45,150 bases of DNA from Thioalkalivibrio denitrificans (GTDB lineage Bacteria > Pseudomonadota > Gammaproteobacteria > Ectothiorhodospirales > Ectothiorhodospiraceae). Under the pieces are notes generated by a model, which was not told the DNA's origin, made no database searches, and saw only the letters and a program-made list of their open reading frames with translations. Below are positions 35,007-42,861 of the stretch, in pieces; position 1 is the stretch's first letter, and the number at the start of each line of letters is the position of its first letter. The translations under genes and the position numbers were made by a program. The stretch is taken from positions 35,272 through 80,421 of the forward strand of contig NZ_MVBK01000060.1 in the NCBI RefSeq assembly GCF_002000365.1, written 5' to 3'.

Positions 35007-35242
35007 AGAAAACCTCGACGCAGAGGCGCAAAGACGCAAAGGAACGCAAAGCAATTCGTTTTGTTCTCCTGTTTTCTCTGCGATCTTCGCGTTCTCTGCG
35101 AGATGAAAGCATTGGGGCCTGTCAGGCCATGACACCTGAACTTTGCAACATGGTTGGAAGAGACTTAATAACAAATAGCTCATGAATCTTCTTTGCGTTC
35201 CTTTGCGTCTTCGCGTCTTTGCGTCAAAGCTTTTGACTTTCA
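35007..35242. repeat. Long palindromic repeat flanking imuB, right copy
   Basis: Inverted copy of the element at 33210-33447. It occupies almost the whole gap between imuA and imuB. Its outer edge TGAAAGTCAAAAGCTTTGAC begins with the imuA stop codon, as the left copy begins with the stop of the DJ-1/PfpI gene. Confidence 0.9.
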
Positions 35243-35905
35243 TTTGCCGACCCCGCCCACAACCCGCGGCACCACAACCACCGAACCCCCCCAGCCGCGG
35301 CGGCGCTTGAGGATGCGGATATTCAGCCCGGCATCCGCCGGTGAGAGCAGCAGGCGCACCGTGGCCGGGGAGGCATGAGCAGCCTGGCGGGTCTCCCGGT
35401 AGAGGAAGCCGGTGGCGCGGCCTCGTTCCGCGGCCAGTTGCAGGCGGCGCAGGGCGCGGGTGTCCGCCCGGCCCGGCCAGGCCAGGGCCACGCCGCAGGC
35501 GCCGCTGCCGAGTGCCTGTTCCAGGGCCCACAGGGTTTCGGCATCGTCCTGCGTGGTGATCACCAGCACCCGCTCCAGACACACCCCGGCCTGTGCCAGG
35601 GCGGGGGCATAGGGAATGTGGGGCGGGGCGACGAAGGCGATGTGACAGCCCGCGTCCGTCTGTGCCGCCAGCAACGGCAACAACAGGGTGACTTCGCCGA
35701 TACCGTGCAGGTCGGTGAGCAGTTCCACCAGAACGCCCCGGGGCCAGCCGCCGCCCAGGGCGTCATCCAGGGCGGCATGGCCCGTGGGCAGAGCGTCGCC
35801 ACCCGGGAGTGGCGTGCCGCCACGCCAGATATCGCGGCGCCGGAGCAGGATGTCCAGGGACGCGTCGCCGCCGGTCGCATCCCGGGTGTCGGTATCCGCT
35901 TCCAT
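35240..35905 (-). CDS. imuA: ImuA, translesion synthesis-associated RecA-like protein
   Basis: A 221-residue ImuA-type protein (SulA/RecA-like). Family stretches are LPTGHAALDDALGGGWPRGV (the region that takes the place of the RecA ATP site), PLLAAQTDAGCHIAFVAPPH and LLSPADAGLNIRILKRRRGW near the end. It binds RecA and ImuB and is needed for the ImuB-DnaE2 mutasome. It starts six bases after the lexA stop, so lexA and imuA are cotranscribed under the SOS box. Normally imuA and imuB nearly overlap; here a palindromic repeat of about 236 bp separates them, and the imuA stop is the first codon of that element. Confidence 0.9.
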   Translation of the reverse strand: MEADTDTRDATGGDASLDILLRRRDIWRGGTPLPGGDALPTGHAALDDALGGGWPRGVLVELLTDLHGIGEVTLLLPLLAAQTDAGCHIAFVAPPHIPYAPALAQAGVCLERVLVITTQDDAETLWALEQALGSGACGVALAWPGRADTRALRRLQLAAERGRATGFLYRETRQAAHASPATVRLLLSPADAGLNIRILKRRRGWGGSVVVVPRVVGGVGK

Positions 35906-35911
35906 GACGGC

Positions 35912-36511
35912 TTATTTCGGGCGGTTGCGAATCACGCCCACGCCGATGCCTTCGATCACCAGCGGCTCGTGGCGCAGGTCCACGGTGATGGGTTCGAACT
36001 CCGGGTTTTCCGGCAGCAGGGTCACCCGGTTGCCCCGGCGGCGGAAGCGCTTCACCGTCACTTCGTCCTCGAGGCGCGCCACCACGATCTGGCCGTTGCG
36101 CACCTCGGGCGTGCGGTGCACCGCCAGCAGGTCTCCGTCCAGGATGCCCGCGTCCTTCATGCTCATGCCTCGCACCCGCAGCAGGTAGTCCGGCGCCGGG
36201 GTGAACAGGCGCGGGTCGATACTGTAATGATCCTCGATGTGCTGCTCCGCCAGGATGGGTTGCCCCGCCGCCACCCGCCCCACCAGGGGCAGACCGCCGC
36301 CGTCGCGCAGCCGGATGCCCCGGGAAGCACCCGAACGCAGTTCGATCGCCCCCTTGCGTGCCAGGGCCTGAAGATGGGCCTGGGCGGCATTGGGGGAGCG
36401 AAACCCGAAGGCCCGCATGATCTCCTCCCGGGTAGGCGGCATGCCGCTCTCGCCCAGGGTGTCGCGGATGAATTGCAGAATCTCGGCCTGTCGGGGGGTG
36501 AGGGGGTCCAT
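35912..36511 (-). CDS. lexA: LexA, SOS repressor
   Basis: A 199-residue LexA. The winged helix DNA-binding domain (residues 1-70) has [40 protein letters not shown] and [20 protein letters not shown]. The self-cleavage site is A82-G83 in [16 protein letters not shown]. The catalytic Ser-Lys pair is S117 in [14 protein letters not shown] and K154 in EDEVTVKRF. It represses the SOS regulon until RecA filaments trigger its cleavage. It is autoregulated by the box at 36532-36547 and heads the imuA-imuB operon. A second LexA elsewhere in the genome is possible, since such cassettes often carry an extra repressor. Confidence 0.94.
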   Translation of the reverse strand: MDPLTPRQAEILQFIRDTLGESGMPPTREEIMRAFGFRSPNAAQAHLQALARKGAIELRSGASRGIRLRDGGGLPLVGRVAAGQPILAEQHIEDHYSIDPRLFTPAPDYLLRVRGMSMKDAGILDGDLLAVHRTPEVRNGQIVVARLEDEVTVKRFRRRGNRVTLLPENPEFEPITVDLRHEPLVIEGIGVGVIRNRPK

Positions 36512-36531
36512 GGGAACACCATGACGGATAA

Positions 36532-36547
36532 CTGTATTTAATTACAG
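36532..36547 (-). promoter_or_regulatory. LexA (SOS) box upstream of lexA-imuA-imuB
   Basis: CTGT-ATTTAATT-ACAG is a perfect CTGT-N8-ACAG box, 21-36 bases upstream of the lexA start codon and in an AT-rich promoter region. Confidence 0.9.
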
Positions 36548-36579
36548 TAGTCGGGATTCGGGGGGAAGGCAAGGATGAA

Positions 36580-36770
36580 GTTCGAAGTGGGAATTGGGAA
36601 GTGCGAACGAAAACCACCCTCACCCCGGCCCTCTCCCTGAGGGCGAGGGAGTGAAGACCCCCTCCCCCGCATCGCGGGGGAGGGCTGGGGAGGGGGCCTT
36701 CCCACTTCCCAATTCCCAATTCACACTTCCTACTTCATTCCCCCTTCCCAATTCTCACTTCGTACTTTCA
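36580..36770. repeat. Composite GGGAAGTGGGAA palindrome, copy 3
   Basis: Opposite orientation to copy 4. The arms GTGGGAATTGGGAAGTGCGA and TTCCCACTTCCCAATTCCCA enclose the hairpins CCCTCTCCCTGAGGGCGAGGG and CCCCCTCCCCCGC/GCGGGGGAGGG. The right side adds a second partial terminus that reaches the stop codon of the DUF4197 gene at 36755. Confidence 0.85.
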
Positions 36771-37489
36771 AAAACCTTCCTCAGCAGTTCGGTGGTGCGC
36801 TTCGCCGGATCCCGGCGGATGGCGGCTTCCTCGATGGCCAGGTAGTGGAACACACCGTCCAGGGCACGGCTGACGACGTGGCCCGTGAGGTCGCTCTCGA
36901 TCTCCGGCAGAAAGGGGATGCTGTGGTAGCGGCGCAGCAGATCGTCGTGGACCCGGACCGCGCCGGCTTCGGACAGGGTGTCGTCCACGATGGGGCGCAT
37001 CTCGGCAGCCAGCGGTGTCGACATGCGCGACTGGAAATAGCGAGTGGCGGCATCGTCGGGGCCGCGCAGGATGCCCTCGGCATCCTCCAGGGTCATGTCC
37101 CGGATGGCGTCCAGGAACAGCGCCTTCGCCCGGGGCGCCGCCGCCTCGGCGGCCCGGTTCATGCGCACTTCCAGGTCATCCAGCATGCCGCTCATGCCCA
37201 CCCGTGCCAGGGTGTCGCGCACCCGTTCTAGATCCCGGGGCAGCGGTATGCGGATGGCCGGATCCGCGAGAAATCCGTCCGTCCGCCCCACCTGGCTCAC
37301 CACGTTGTCGGTGCCGACGCGAAGCGCCTCACGCAACCCGTCGGCGATCTCGGCACGGGTCAGCGATGAGGCGGTACGACCCCCTGTCAGGTCCCGCAAC
37401 AGTTCCTGCCCCCGCTGCCACCAGTTGCCCTGGGCCTGTGTGGGGACCAGCAGGGCGAACGAAAGGATGAGCATCTGGCGTCGGTTCAT
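36755..37489 (-). CDS. DUF4197 domain-containing secreted protein
   Basis: A 244-residue protein of the DUF4197 family. The signal peptide is MNRRQMLILSFALLVPTQAQ (start at 37489; the ATG at 37498 is a possible alternative). The mature domain starts LRDLTGGRTASSLTRAEIAD and carries GLREALRVGTDNVVSQVGRT, DDLEVRMNRAAEAAAPRAKA and ending segments LDGVFHYLAIEEAAIRRDPA. It is helical and probably periplasmic; its function is unknown. The preceding in-frame sequence is read from a repeat and is not part of the protein. The stop codon lies at the terminus of the next repeat (AAGTGAGAATTGGGAAG). Confidence 0.88.
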   Translation of the reverse strand: MNRRQMLILSFALLVPTQAQGNWWQRGQELLRDLTGGRTASSLTRAEIADGLREALRVGTDNVVSQVGRTDGFLADPAIRIPLPRDLERVRDTLARVGMSGMLDDLEVRMNRAAEAAAPRAKALFLDAIRDMTLEDAEGILRGPDDAATRYFQSRMSTPLAAEMRPIVDDTLSEAGAVRVHDDLLRRYHSIPFLPEIESDLTGHVVSRALDGVFHYLAIEEAAIRRDPAKRTTELLRKVFESTK

Positions 37490-37527
37490 CAGGGGCATCC
37501 GGGGATGGGTGTGCCGACAGTATGGGG

Positions 37528-37682
37528 TGAGAAGTAAGAAGTGTGAATTGGGAAGTGGGAAGGCCCCCTCCCCAACCCTCCCCCGCGATGCGGGGGAGGG
37601 GGTCTTCACTCCCTCGCCCTCAGGGAGAGGGCCGGGGTGAGGGTGGTTTTATTCCCACTTCCCAATTCACACTTCCTACTTC
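37528..37682. repeat. Composite GGGAAGTGGGAA palindrome, copy 4
   Basis: The cleanest copy. The arm AAGAAGTGTGAATTGGGAAG pairs with CTTCCCAATTCACACTTCCT on the right. Inside are CCCCCTCCCC, CCCTCCCCCGC/GCGGGGGAGGG and GCCCTCAGGGAGAGGGC. It lies between DUF4197 and lysR, and its right end supplies the lysR stop. Confidence 0.9.
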
Positions 37683-38584
37683 ATGTCCCCCTTCCAATAC
37701 GGCGGATCCCCGAAGCTCGCTGCCAGGTGATCCACCAGGGCCCGAACCTTGGCGGGCAGGTGGCGGTTCTGGGGGAACACCGCGTACACGGCGGACTCGG
37801 GAAGCTCGGCGTCCAGCCTGACCACCTGCAGATGTCCGTCCTCGAGCGCCTGCCACACGATGAAGTCCGGGATCACGGCGATCCCCAGGCCGGCGATGGC
37901 GGCGTCGCGCATGGCATCACCGTTGTTCACGCGCATGGCCACGTTGAAATGACCGGTCACCCAGCCGCCGTCACGCCTGAAACGCAGCTGGTCGTTGGGA
38001 TGGACATTGGAGTAGAGAATGCCCCGGTGCCGTGACAGGTCCTCAACATGTGCCGGAAGTCCGTGGGCCCGGGCATATTCGGGGCTCGCCACCAGTACGT
38101 TGCGGGTCGAGACAAGACGCCGGGCCACCAGCGTGGAATCCGGCAACTGCCCGATGCGAATTGCCATGTCATAGCCTTCGCCCACCAGGTCTACCATGCG
38201 GTCATTCAGGTCCAGATCCAGCCGGATGCCCGGGTGTTCCCTGAGGAACGGGAAGAGTGCGGGCCCCAGGTGCAGCAGGCCGAAACTCATGGGGGCGGCC
38301 ACCCGCAACGGTCCCCGGAGTTCGTGGCCTTCCTCGGCGAGCAGCGAGACCGCTTCGTCCAGTTCCCCGAGCATGCGTGCGCAGAAGCGGTGAAAGGTCT
38401 GGCCCTGTTCGGTGAGCGACAGGCGCCTTGACGAGCGCTGCATCAGGCGTGCGCCGACCGCGTCCTCCAGCTCCGAGAGCCTGTGGCTGACCACCGACTT
38501 GGCCACACCCAGGCGGCGCGCGGCGGCTGTGATGGAGCCGGCCTCCACGATGGCGACGAAGGTTCGTATGCCTTCCAGTTTCAT
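37676..38584 (-). CDS. LysR family transcriptional regulator
   Basis: A 302-residue LysR protein. The N-terminal winged helix-turn-helix has FVAIVEAGSITAAARRLGVA and KSVVSHRLSELEDAVGARLM, and the effector domain has GPLRVAAPMSFGLLHLGPAL, ILYSNVHPNDQLRFRRDGGW and GLGIAVIPDFIVWQALEDGH. It is divergent from wrbA with a 113-base spacer, so it probably regulates wrbA and itself in response to quinone or redox stress; this is inference from arrangement. The last codons (MK-stop) are directly at or in the repeat terminus ATGAAGTAGGAAGTGTGAAT. Confidence 0.92.
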   Translation of the reverse strand: MKLEGIRTFVAIVEAGSITAAARRLGVAKSVVSHRLSELEDAVGARLMQRSSRRLSLTEQGQTFHRFCARMLGELDEAVSLLAEEGHELRGPLRVAAPMSFGLLHLGPALFPFLREHPGIRLDLDLNDRMVDLVGEGYDMAIRIGQLPDSTLVARRLVSTRNVLVASPEYARAHGLPAHVEDLSRHRGILYSNVHPNDQLRFRRDGGWVTGHFNVAMRVNNGDAMRDAAIAGLGIAVIPDFIVWQALEDGHLQVVRLDAELPESAVYAVFPQNRHLPAKVRALVDHLAASFGDPPYWKGDMK

Positions 38585-38697
38585 GTCAAATGTACGGAAA
38601 GAGCGAACACAGGTTTCGATTCTGGGCGCTTATTTCACGATTTTGCAACACATAGACTGGGAGCGTATCCATGACAACCTGATCCGGAGGCACTCCC

Positions 38698-39321
38698 ATG
38701 AGCACCAAGGTCCTGATTCTCTATTACTCCACGTGGGGTCACGTGGAGCAGATGGCCCGGGCCGTGGCCGAAGGCGTGCGCGAAGTCCAGGGTGCGGAGG
38801 CAGTTCTCAAGCGCGTGCCGGAACTCATGCCCGAGGATGTGGCGAAGAAGGCCGGCGCCAAGCTTGACCAGGATGCACCCGTGGCCGAACCGGCCGAACT
38901 GGCGGATTACGATGCCATCATCATCGGCACACCCACCCGCTACGGCCGGATGGCCGCACAGATGGCGAATTTCCTGGACCAGACCGGGCAACTGTGGTTT
39001 CAGGACAAGCTGGTGGGCAAGGTCGGCAGCGTGTTCGGCTCCACGGCCAGCCAGCATGGCGGGCAGGAGACGACCCTTGTCTCCACCATCGTCAACCTGC
39101 TGCACCTGGGCATGACCATCGTGGGCCTGCCGTACTCCGAGAAGCGCCAGCTCACCCTGGACGAGATCACCGGCGGCACCCCCTACGGCGCCACCACGCT
39201 CGCCGCCGGTGACGGCAGCCGCCAGCCCTCGGACAACGAACTGGCCATGGCCCGCACCCAGGGCCGCCACGTGGCGGAAGTGGCCACGGCACAGAGGCTG
39301 GGCAAGGCGCAGATGAGTTAG
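38698..39321 (+). CDS. wrbA: WrbA, NAD(P)H:quinone oxidoreductase type IV
   Basis: A 207-residue flavodoxin-like WrbA. The FMN phosphate loop is [19 protein letters not shown] (residues 9-27). [20 protein letters not shown] and [20 protein letters not shown] are the flavin and tetramer contacts, followed by [19 protein letters not shown]. It reduces quinones by two electrons in the cytoplasm and protects from oxidative stress. GGAGG precedes the ATG by nine bases. The final TAG stop is the first element of a repeat (GTTAGGCGTGAGGCGTTAGG). Confidence 0.95.
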   Translation: MSTKVLILYYSTWGHVEQMARAVAEGVREVQGAEAVLKRVPELMPEDVAKKAGAKLDQDAPVAEPAELADYDAIIIGTPTRYGRMAAQMANFLDQTGQLWFQDKLVGKVGSVFGSTASQHGGQETTLVSTIVNLLHLGMTIVGLPYSEKRQLTLDEITGGTPYGATTLAAGDGSRQPSDNELAMARTQGRHVAEVATAQRLGKAQMS

Positions 39322-39402
39322 GCGTGAGGCGTTAGGGGTGCGGCGCGAGGAATGGGGGTGCCGTGTGAACCCACCAAACGCCTGACGCCTCACCCCTTAC
39401 AC
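39317..39402. repeat. GTGAGGCGTTAGGGGTG palindromic repeat
   Basis: The left part AGGCGTGAGGCGTTAGGGG and the right part CGCCTGACGCCTCACCCCTT (ending about 39401) pair imperfectly. The wrbA stop codon lies in its left edge. Confidence 0.75.
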
Positions 39403-39425
39403 CTCTCATTGCAGGAGAAGCGTAT

Positions 39426-39499
39426 CTGTAGGTCGCCCTTCAGGGCGACAGCCGTGGTGAAGTCAGGCCCCGCTTGTCGGGCTGAAGCCCGACCTACAG
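39426..39499. repeat. CTGTAGGTCG palindromic repeat
   Basis: CTGTAGGTCGCCCTTCAGGG and GGGCTGAAGCCCGACCTACAG pair around a loop near 39460. Each arm also has its own short inner symmetry (CCCTTCAGGG and GGGCTGAAGCCC). Confidence 0.75.
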
Positions 39500-39563
39500 G
39501 CAGGCGAGACAGGCCCGGAGACTCTAATCATTCGCGATCCCTGGTGCAATGTCCGGGGCTAGC

Positions 39564-39635
39564 TCGATAAGGCGCAGCCGCATCCGGCACACCGGGATGA
39601 GGCATGGCGGATGCGCTTCGCTTATCCGCCCTACG
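39564..39635. repeat. REP-like palindrome (GATAAG/CTTATC type), copy 2
   Basis: Shares ATAAGGCGCAGCCGCATCCG with the copy at 211-283 and ends CTTCGCTTATCCGCCCTACG. With the two preceding repeats it fills the 427-base gap between wrbA and arfB, where no gene was found. Confidence 0.75.
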
Positions 39636-39748
39636 TCTCTGAGGCTGGGTTTGTCCCGTCTACCCGTCAGTAGCCTTGGTCTCCTAACCACTTGAGACCT
39701 GCCACTTCTTGCTAGACTGTGCGCTCGCGAAACCCAGTGCACGGTCCC

Positions 39749-40165
39749 ATGCTCCCCATTTCCAACAAGGTCTCCATCCCGGAGAACGAGATCGACATCA
39801 GTGCCATCCGCGCCCAGGGGGCGGGCGGCCAGAACGTCAACAAGGTGGCCAGCGCCGTTCACCTGCGCTTCGATATCCCGGGTTCCTCTCTGCCCGATTT
39901 CTACAAGACGCGCCTGCTTGCATTGCGTGACCGGAGAATCACGTCCGACGGTGTGGTAGTGATCAAGGCGCAGCGCTTCCGGACACTGGAAAAGAACCGC
40001 GAGGATGCCCTGGCGCGCCTCGCGGAGCTCGTGCGCAGCGTCGCGGTGGTGCCAAAGGCCCGCAAGGCGACACGCCCGAGTCTGACGGCAAAGCGCAGGC
40101 GGGTGGATGAGAAGACGCGCCGGGGCCGGACGAAGGCGTTGCGCGGCAAGGTGCCGATTCAATGA
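39749..40165 (+). CDS. arfB: Alternative ribosome-rescue peptidyl-tRNA hydrolase ArfB
   Basis: A 138-residue ArfB (YaeJ) protein, the normal length. The catalytic GGQ motif is at 26-28 in IRAQGAGGQNVNKVASAVHL, followed by the conserved LRFDIPGSSLPDFYK. The basic C-terminal tail (KARKATRPSLTAKRRRVDEK) would enter the mRNA channel of stalled ribosomes. It hydrolyses peptidyl-tRNA on ribosomes without a stop codon. ATG 39749 is chosen by family alignment over the GTG at 39719. Its stop overlaps the ATG of the ABC exporter (ATGA), so the pair is coupled. Confidence 0.95.
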   Translation: MLPISNKVSIPENEIDISAIRAQGAGGQNVNKVASAVHLRFDIPGSSLPDFYKTRLLALRDRRITSDGVVVIKAQRFRTLEKNREDALARLAELVRSVAVVPKARKATRPSLTAKRRRVDEKTRRGRTKALRGKVPIQ

Positions 40166-41964
40166 GGACGCGCAGGGACAGCGAATACCGGGGCGGACCG
40201 GTCAACTGGCGCATCATCCTGAGCCTCATTCCGTTTCTCTTGGAGTTCCGGGGCAGGGTGTTCCTTGCTCTGGGCCTGCTGGCGCTGGCCAAGCTGGCGG
40301 GTGTCACGGTACCGGTGGCCCTCAAGTTCATCGTGGATCATTTCGAGACGCGGGAGGAGGCGCTGGTGGCGATCCCGCTGGCGCTGCTGCTCGGTTACGG
40401 TGCGCTGCGTTTTGCATCCGTATTCTTCGGCGAGCTTCGTGACGCAGTGTTTGCCCGCGTTGCGGAGCGTGCCATGCGTCGTGTCTCGTTGCGCGTGTTC
40501 GAACACCTGCATCAACTGGATCTCGGTTTCCATCTCTCCCGGCAGACCGGCGGATTGGCCCGGGACATTGAGCGCGGCACCACCGGGATCAGCTTCCTGC
40601 TGCGCTTCATGCTGTTCAACATCGTGCCGACGCTTCTGGAGATCGGCATGATCGCCGTGATCCTGCTCGTGGCCTTCGATGCCAGCTTTGCGCTGACGGT
40701 TCTCGCCGCGGTGGGCGTCTACGTGATGTTCTCCATCTACGTGACCGAATGGCGCAACCGTTTCGTGCGTGAAAGCAACATCATGGACAACCGCTCCAAC
40801 ACGCGCGCCATGGACAGCCTGCTCAATTACGAGACGGTCAAGTATTTCGGCAATGAGACCTACGAGGCGCGGGAATACGATCGCAACCTTGTTGCGTGGG
40901 AAGAGGCGCGCATGAAGAACCGCCTGTCGCTGGCCGGTCTGAACTCCGGACAGGCGTTCATCATCGCGGCCTCGATCACCGTGATGATGATCATGGCCGC
41001 CAGACAGGTGGCCGCAGGGCAGATGACCCTCGGCGACCTGGTCATGATCAACGCCTACATGATCCAGCTGTTCATGCCGCTGAACTTCCTGGGTTTCGTG
41101 TACCGTGAGATCCGCGAGGCGCTGACCAACATCGAGCGTCTGTTCAGGCTCATGTACCAGCCGGCGAAGGTCGTCGACGCGCCCGATGCGGTGGAACTGC
41201 AACCGGACGGTGGCGCGATCCGGTTCGAGCATGTCAGCTATGCCTATACCGACGACCGCCCCATCCTGAAAGACGTCAGTTTCGAGATTCCGGCGGGCGA
41301 GAAGCTGGCCATCGTGGGGCCGAGTGGTGCGGGCAAGTCCACCATCGCACGGCTGCTCTTCAGGTTCTACGACGTGACGGACGGAGAGATCACGATCAAC
41401 GGGCAGGACATCCGCCGGGTGACCCAGGACAGCCTGCGACGGGCGATCGGTGTGGTGCCCCAGGATACGGTGCTGTTCAACGACACGATTCGCTACAACA
41501 TCGCCTATGGTCGTCCGGATGCCACTGACGCGGAGATCGAAAGGGCAGTCAGCATGGCGCATCTCGACGGGTTTATCGCCTCCCTGCCACAGGGACTGGA
41601 GACCCAGGTGGGCGAACGGGGCCTGAAGCTCTCGGGGGGCGAGAAACAGCGCATCGCGATTGCCCGGGTGCTGCTCAAGGATCCACCCATTCTGGTACTG
41701 GACGAGGCCACGTCATCGCTGGATTCACGGGCGGAAAAGGCGATCCTGGAAGCCCTGAACGAGGTGGCCGAACGGCGCACCACCCTGGCGATCGCCCATC
41801 GATTGTCCACCATCGTGGATGCCGACCGGATCATTGTGCTGGATCAGGGGCGCATCGTGGAGGAGGGCAGTCATCCGCAGTTGCTGGCCCGCGGGGGCAT
41901 GTACGCCCAGCTATGGACCCACCAGCTGCAGGAACAGGCGCGGTCGCTCGAAGCGCCTGCCTGA
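40162..41964 (+). CDS. Atm1/HMT1-type ABC exporter (fused membrane and ATPase domains)
   Basis: A 600-residue half-transporter of the ABCB/Atm1 family. The N-terminal membrane domain has six helices and the family stretch LNYETVKYFGNETYEAREYD. The ATPase domain has Walker A GPSGAGKS at 386-393, the signature LSGGEKQR near 490 and Walker B ILVLDEATSSLDSRAEKAIL. Atm1-type exporters move glutathione-derived or metal-linked compounds out of the cytoplasm and support iron-sulfur assembly or metal tolerance. It works as a homodimer. Coupling to arfB is by overlap only and need not mean a shared function. Confidence 0.93.
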   Translation: MRTRRDSEYRGGPVNWRIILSLIPFLLEFRGRVFLALGLLALAKLAGVTVPVALKFIVDHFETREEALVAIPLALLLGYGALRFASVFFGELRDAVFARVAERAMRRVSLRVFEHLHQLDLGFHLSRQTGGLARDIERGTTGISFLLRFMLFNIVPTLLEIGMIAVILLVAFDASFALTVLAAVGVYVMFSIYVTEWRNRFVRESNIMDNRSNTRAMDSLLNYETVKYFGNETYEAREYDRNLVAWEEARMKNRLSLAGLNSGQAFIIAASITVMMIMAARQVAAGQMTLGDLVMINAYMIQLFMPLNFLGFVYREIREALTNIERLFRLMYQPAKVVDAPDAVELQPDGGAIRFEHVSYAYTDDRPILKDVSFEIPAGEKLAIVGPSGAGKSTIARLLFRFYDVTDGEITINGQDIRRVTQDSLRRAIGVVPQDTVLFNDTIRYNIAYGRPDATDAEIERAVSMAHLDGFIASLPQGLETQVGERGLKLSGGEKQRIAIARVLLKDPPILVLDEATSSLDSRAEKAILEALNEVAERRTTLAIAHRLSTIVDADRIIVLDQGRIVEEGSHPQLLARGGMYAQLWTHQLQEQARSLEAPA

Positions 41965-41988
41965 ATTGCGTCCGGTGACAGGCGCTTC
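41950..41988 (+). terminator. Stem-loop at the end of the ABC exporter gene
   Basis: CGAAGCGCCTG and CAGGCGCTTCG form an 11-bp stem across the stop codon and the short gap to the convergent gene, with a loop of about 19 bases. It could terminate from either side. No long T-run follows. Confidence 0.45.
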
Positions 41989-41996
41989 GGAAGATT

Positions 41997-42767
41997 TCAG
42001 TGGATCGTGCGCGGACGGCCCCACTGCTCATGGTACCGGGACACCACTTCGCGCACCTGCGCTGGATAGTCCAGCGCCTCCATCTGCTCCATGCCCTGGC
42101 GAAAGAACTCGGGTGCTTCCTCGGGCAGGTAATGGATCAGGGTATCGTAGGCATGTTCCATGAGTGCCGGCTGGTGGCTGCGCGTGGCGATGATGCTGAA
42201 GTTCAGCAGCAGAATGCGCCAGGGCCTCATGGGATCCGACTTCTCGACATCCTGTCTCAACTGCTCATCCACGTGTTCCACGATCTCTGCCGTCACCCGG
42301 AACAGCTCCTCGAGGATCGCCGGTTCACTGGTGCGATTCGCCCGGTCGGCGATGGCGGTGACCACCGGCTGTAGAATGCGCAACTCCCCGCCATTACGGG
42401 CAATCCAGACAGCCAGCGGAAACGTAAGCTCCCTGAGGGTTTCGGACTGGCGTTCCAGCCCGAGCTGTGCTGCGTGGACTGCGAGTTCGTTGAGCAACTG
42501 GACACCGAACTCACCCAGTTCCGTCAGCTCCCGTTCATCCAGGGTCGGCGGGGCGTCGGGTGCGTTTTCCAGGTCACCCTGGTGTTCCTCGATACGCCTG
42601 TATAACTCCAGCAGCTGCTCCATGGCATCCACCAGCATGGCGGGTGTCTGATGCTGTTCCGCTGCCGCACGGGGATCGGACAGATCCTCGTATGCCTCCA
42701 CCACATCGCGCGATACCTGGGAGAAGGTTTCGTGCAGGTAGCTGACGTCGAATGGCGGAAGGTGCAT
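41997..42767 (-). CDS. Cytoplasmic helical protein of unknown function
   Basis: A 256-residue protein without signal peptide or membrane segment. I do not recognise it. It is acidic and helical throughout, with heptad-like Leu and Glu spacing (AMLVDAMEQLLELYRRIEEH, ILEELFRVTAEIVEHVDEQL) and a C-terminal AYDTLIHYLPEEAPEFFRQG that resembles tetratricopeptide-type or adaptor surfaces. It is downstream of the HiPIP gene on the same strand, but a strong hairpin separates the two. Codon use is like that of its neighbours, so there is no sign of transfer. Confidence 0.75.
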   Translation of the reverse strand: MHLPPFDVSYLHETFSQVSRDVVEAYEDLSDPRAAAEQHQTPAMLVDAMEQLLELYRRIEEHQGDLENAPDAPPTLDERELTELGEFGVQLLNELAVHAAQLGLERQSETLRELTFPLAVWIARNGGELRILQPVVTAIADRANRTSEPAILEELFRVTAEIVEHVDEQLRQDVEKSDPMRPWRILLLNFSIIATRSHQPALMEHAYDTLIHYLPEEAPEFFRQGMEQMEALDYPAQVREVVSRYHEQWGRPRTIH

Positions 42768-42824
42768 GGCTCGAGTTCCGAATGCTTTGGGCGACCGGCC
42801 GCCTCAGTGCAATGTCCGGCTTAG

Positions 42825-42853
42825 GGCACACCGGCGCCGCACGCCGGTGTGCC
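42825..42853 (-). terminator. Strong hairpin after the HiPIP gene
   Basis: GGCACACCGGCG/CGCCGGTGTGCC form a perfect 12-bp stem with a five-base loop, eight bases beyond the HiPIP stop. It lacks a T-run but is a likely 3' end. Confidence 0.6.
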
Positions 42854-42861
42854 TGCGAACG

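Noticed and set aside
33210-35242. Composite transposon carrying imuB
   Set aside because: The flanking elements encode no transposase and no target duplication could be verified by eye; only the inverted arrangement is reported.
37490-37609. N-terminal extension of the DUF4197 protein
   Set aside because: It is read from the composite repeat; the signal peptide begins at 37489.
40159-41562. Long minus-strand open frame opposite the ABC exporter
   Set aside because: The plus frame has all ABC motifs; the antisense peptide is His/Gln-rich shadow sequence.
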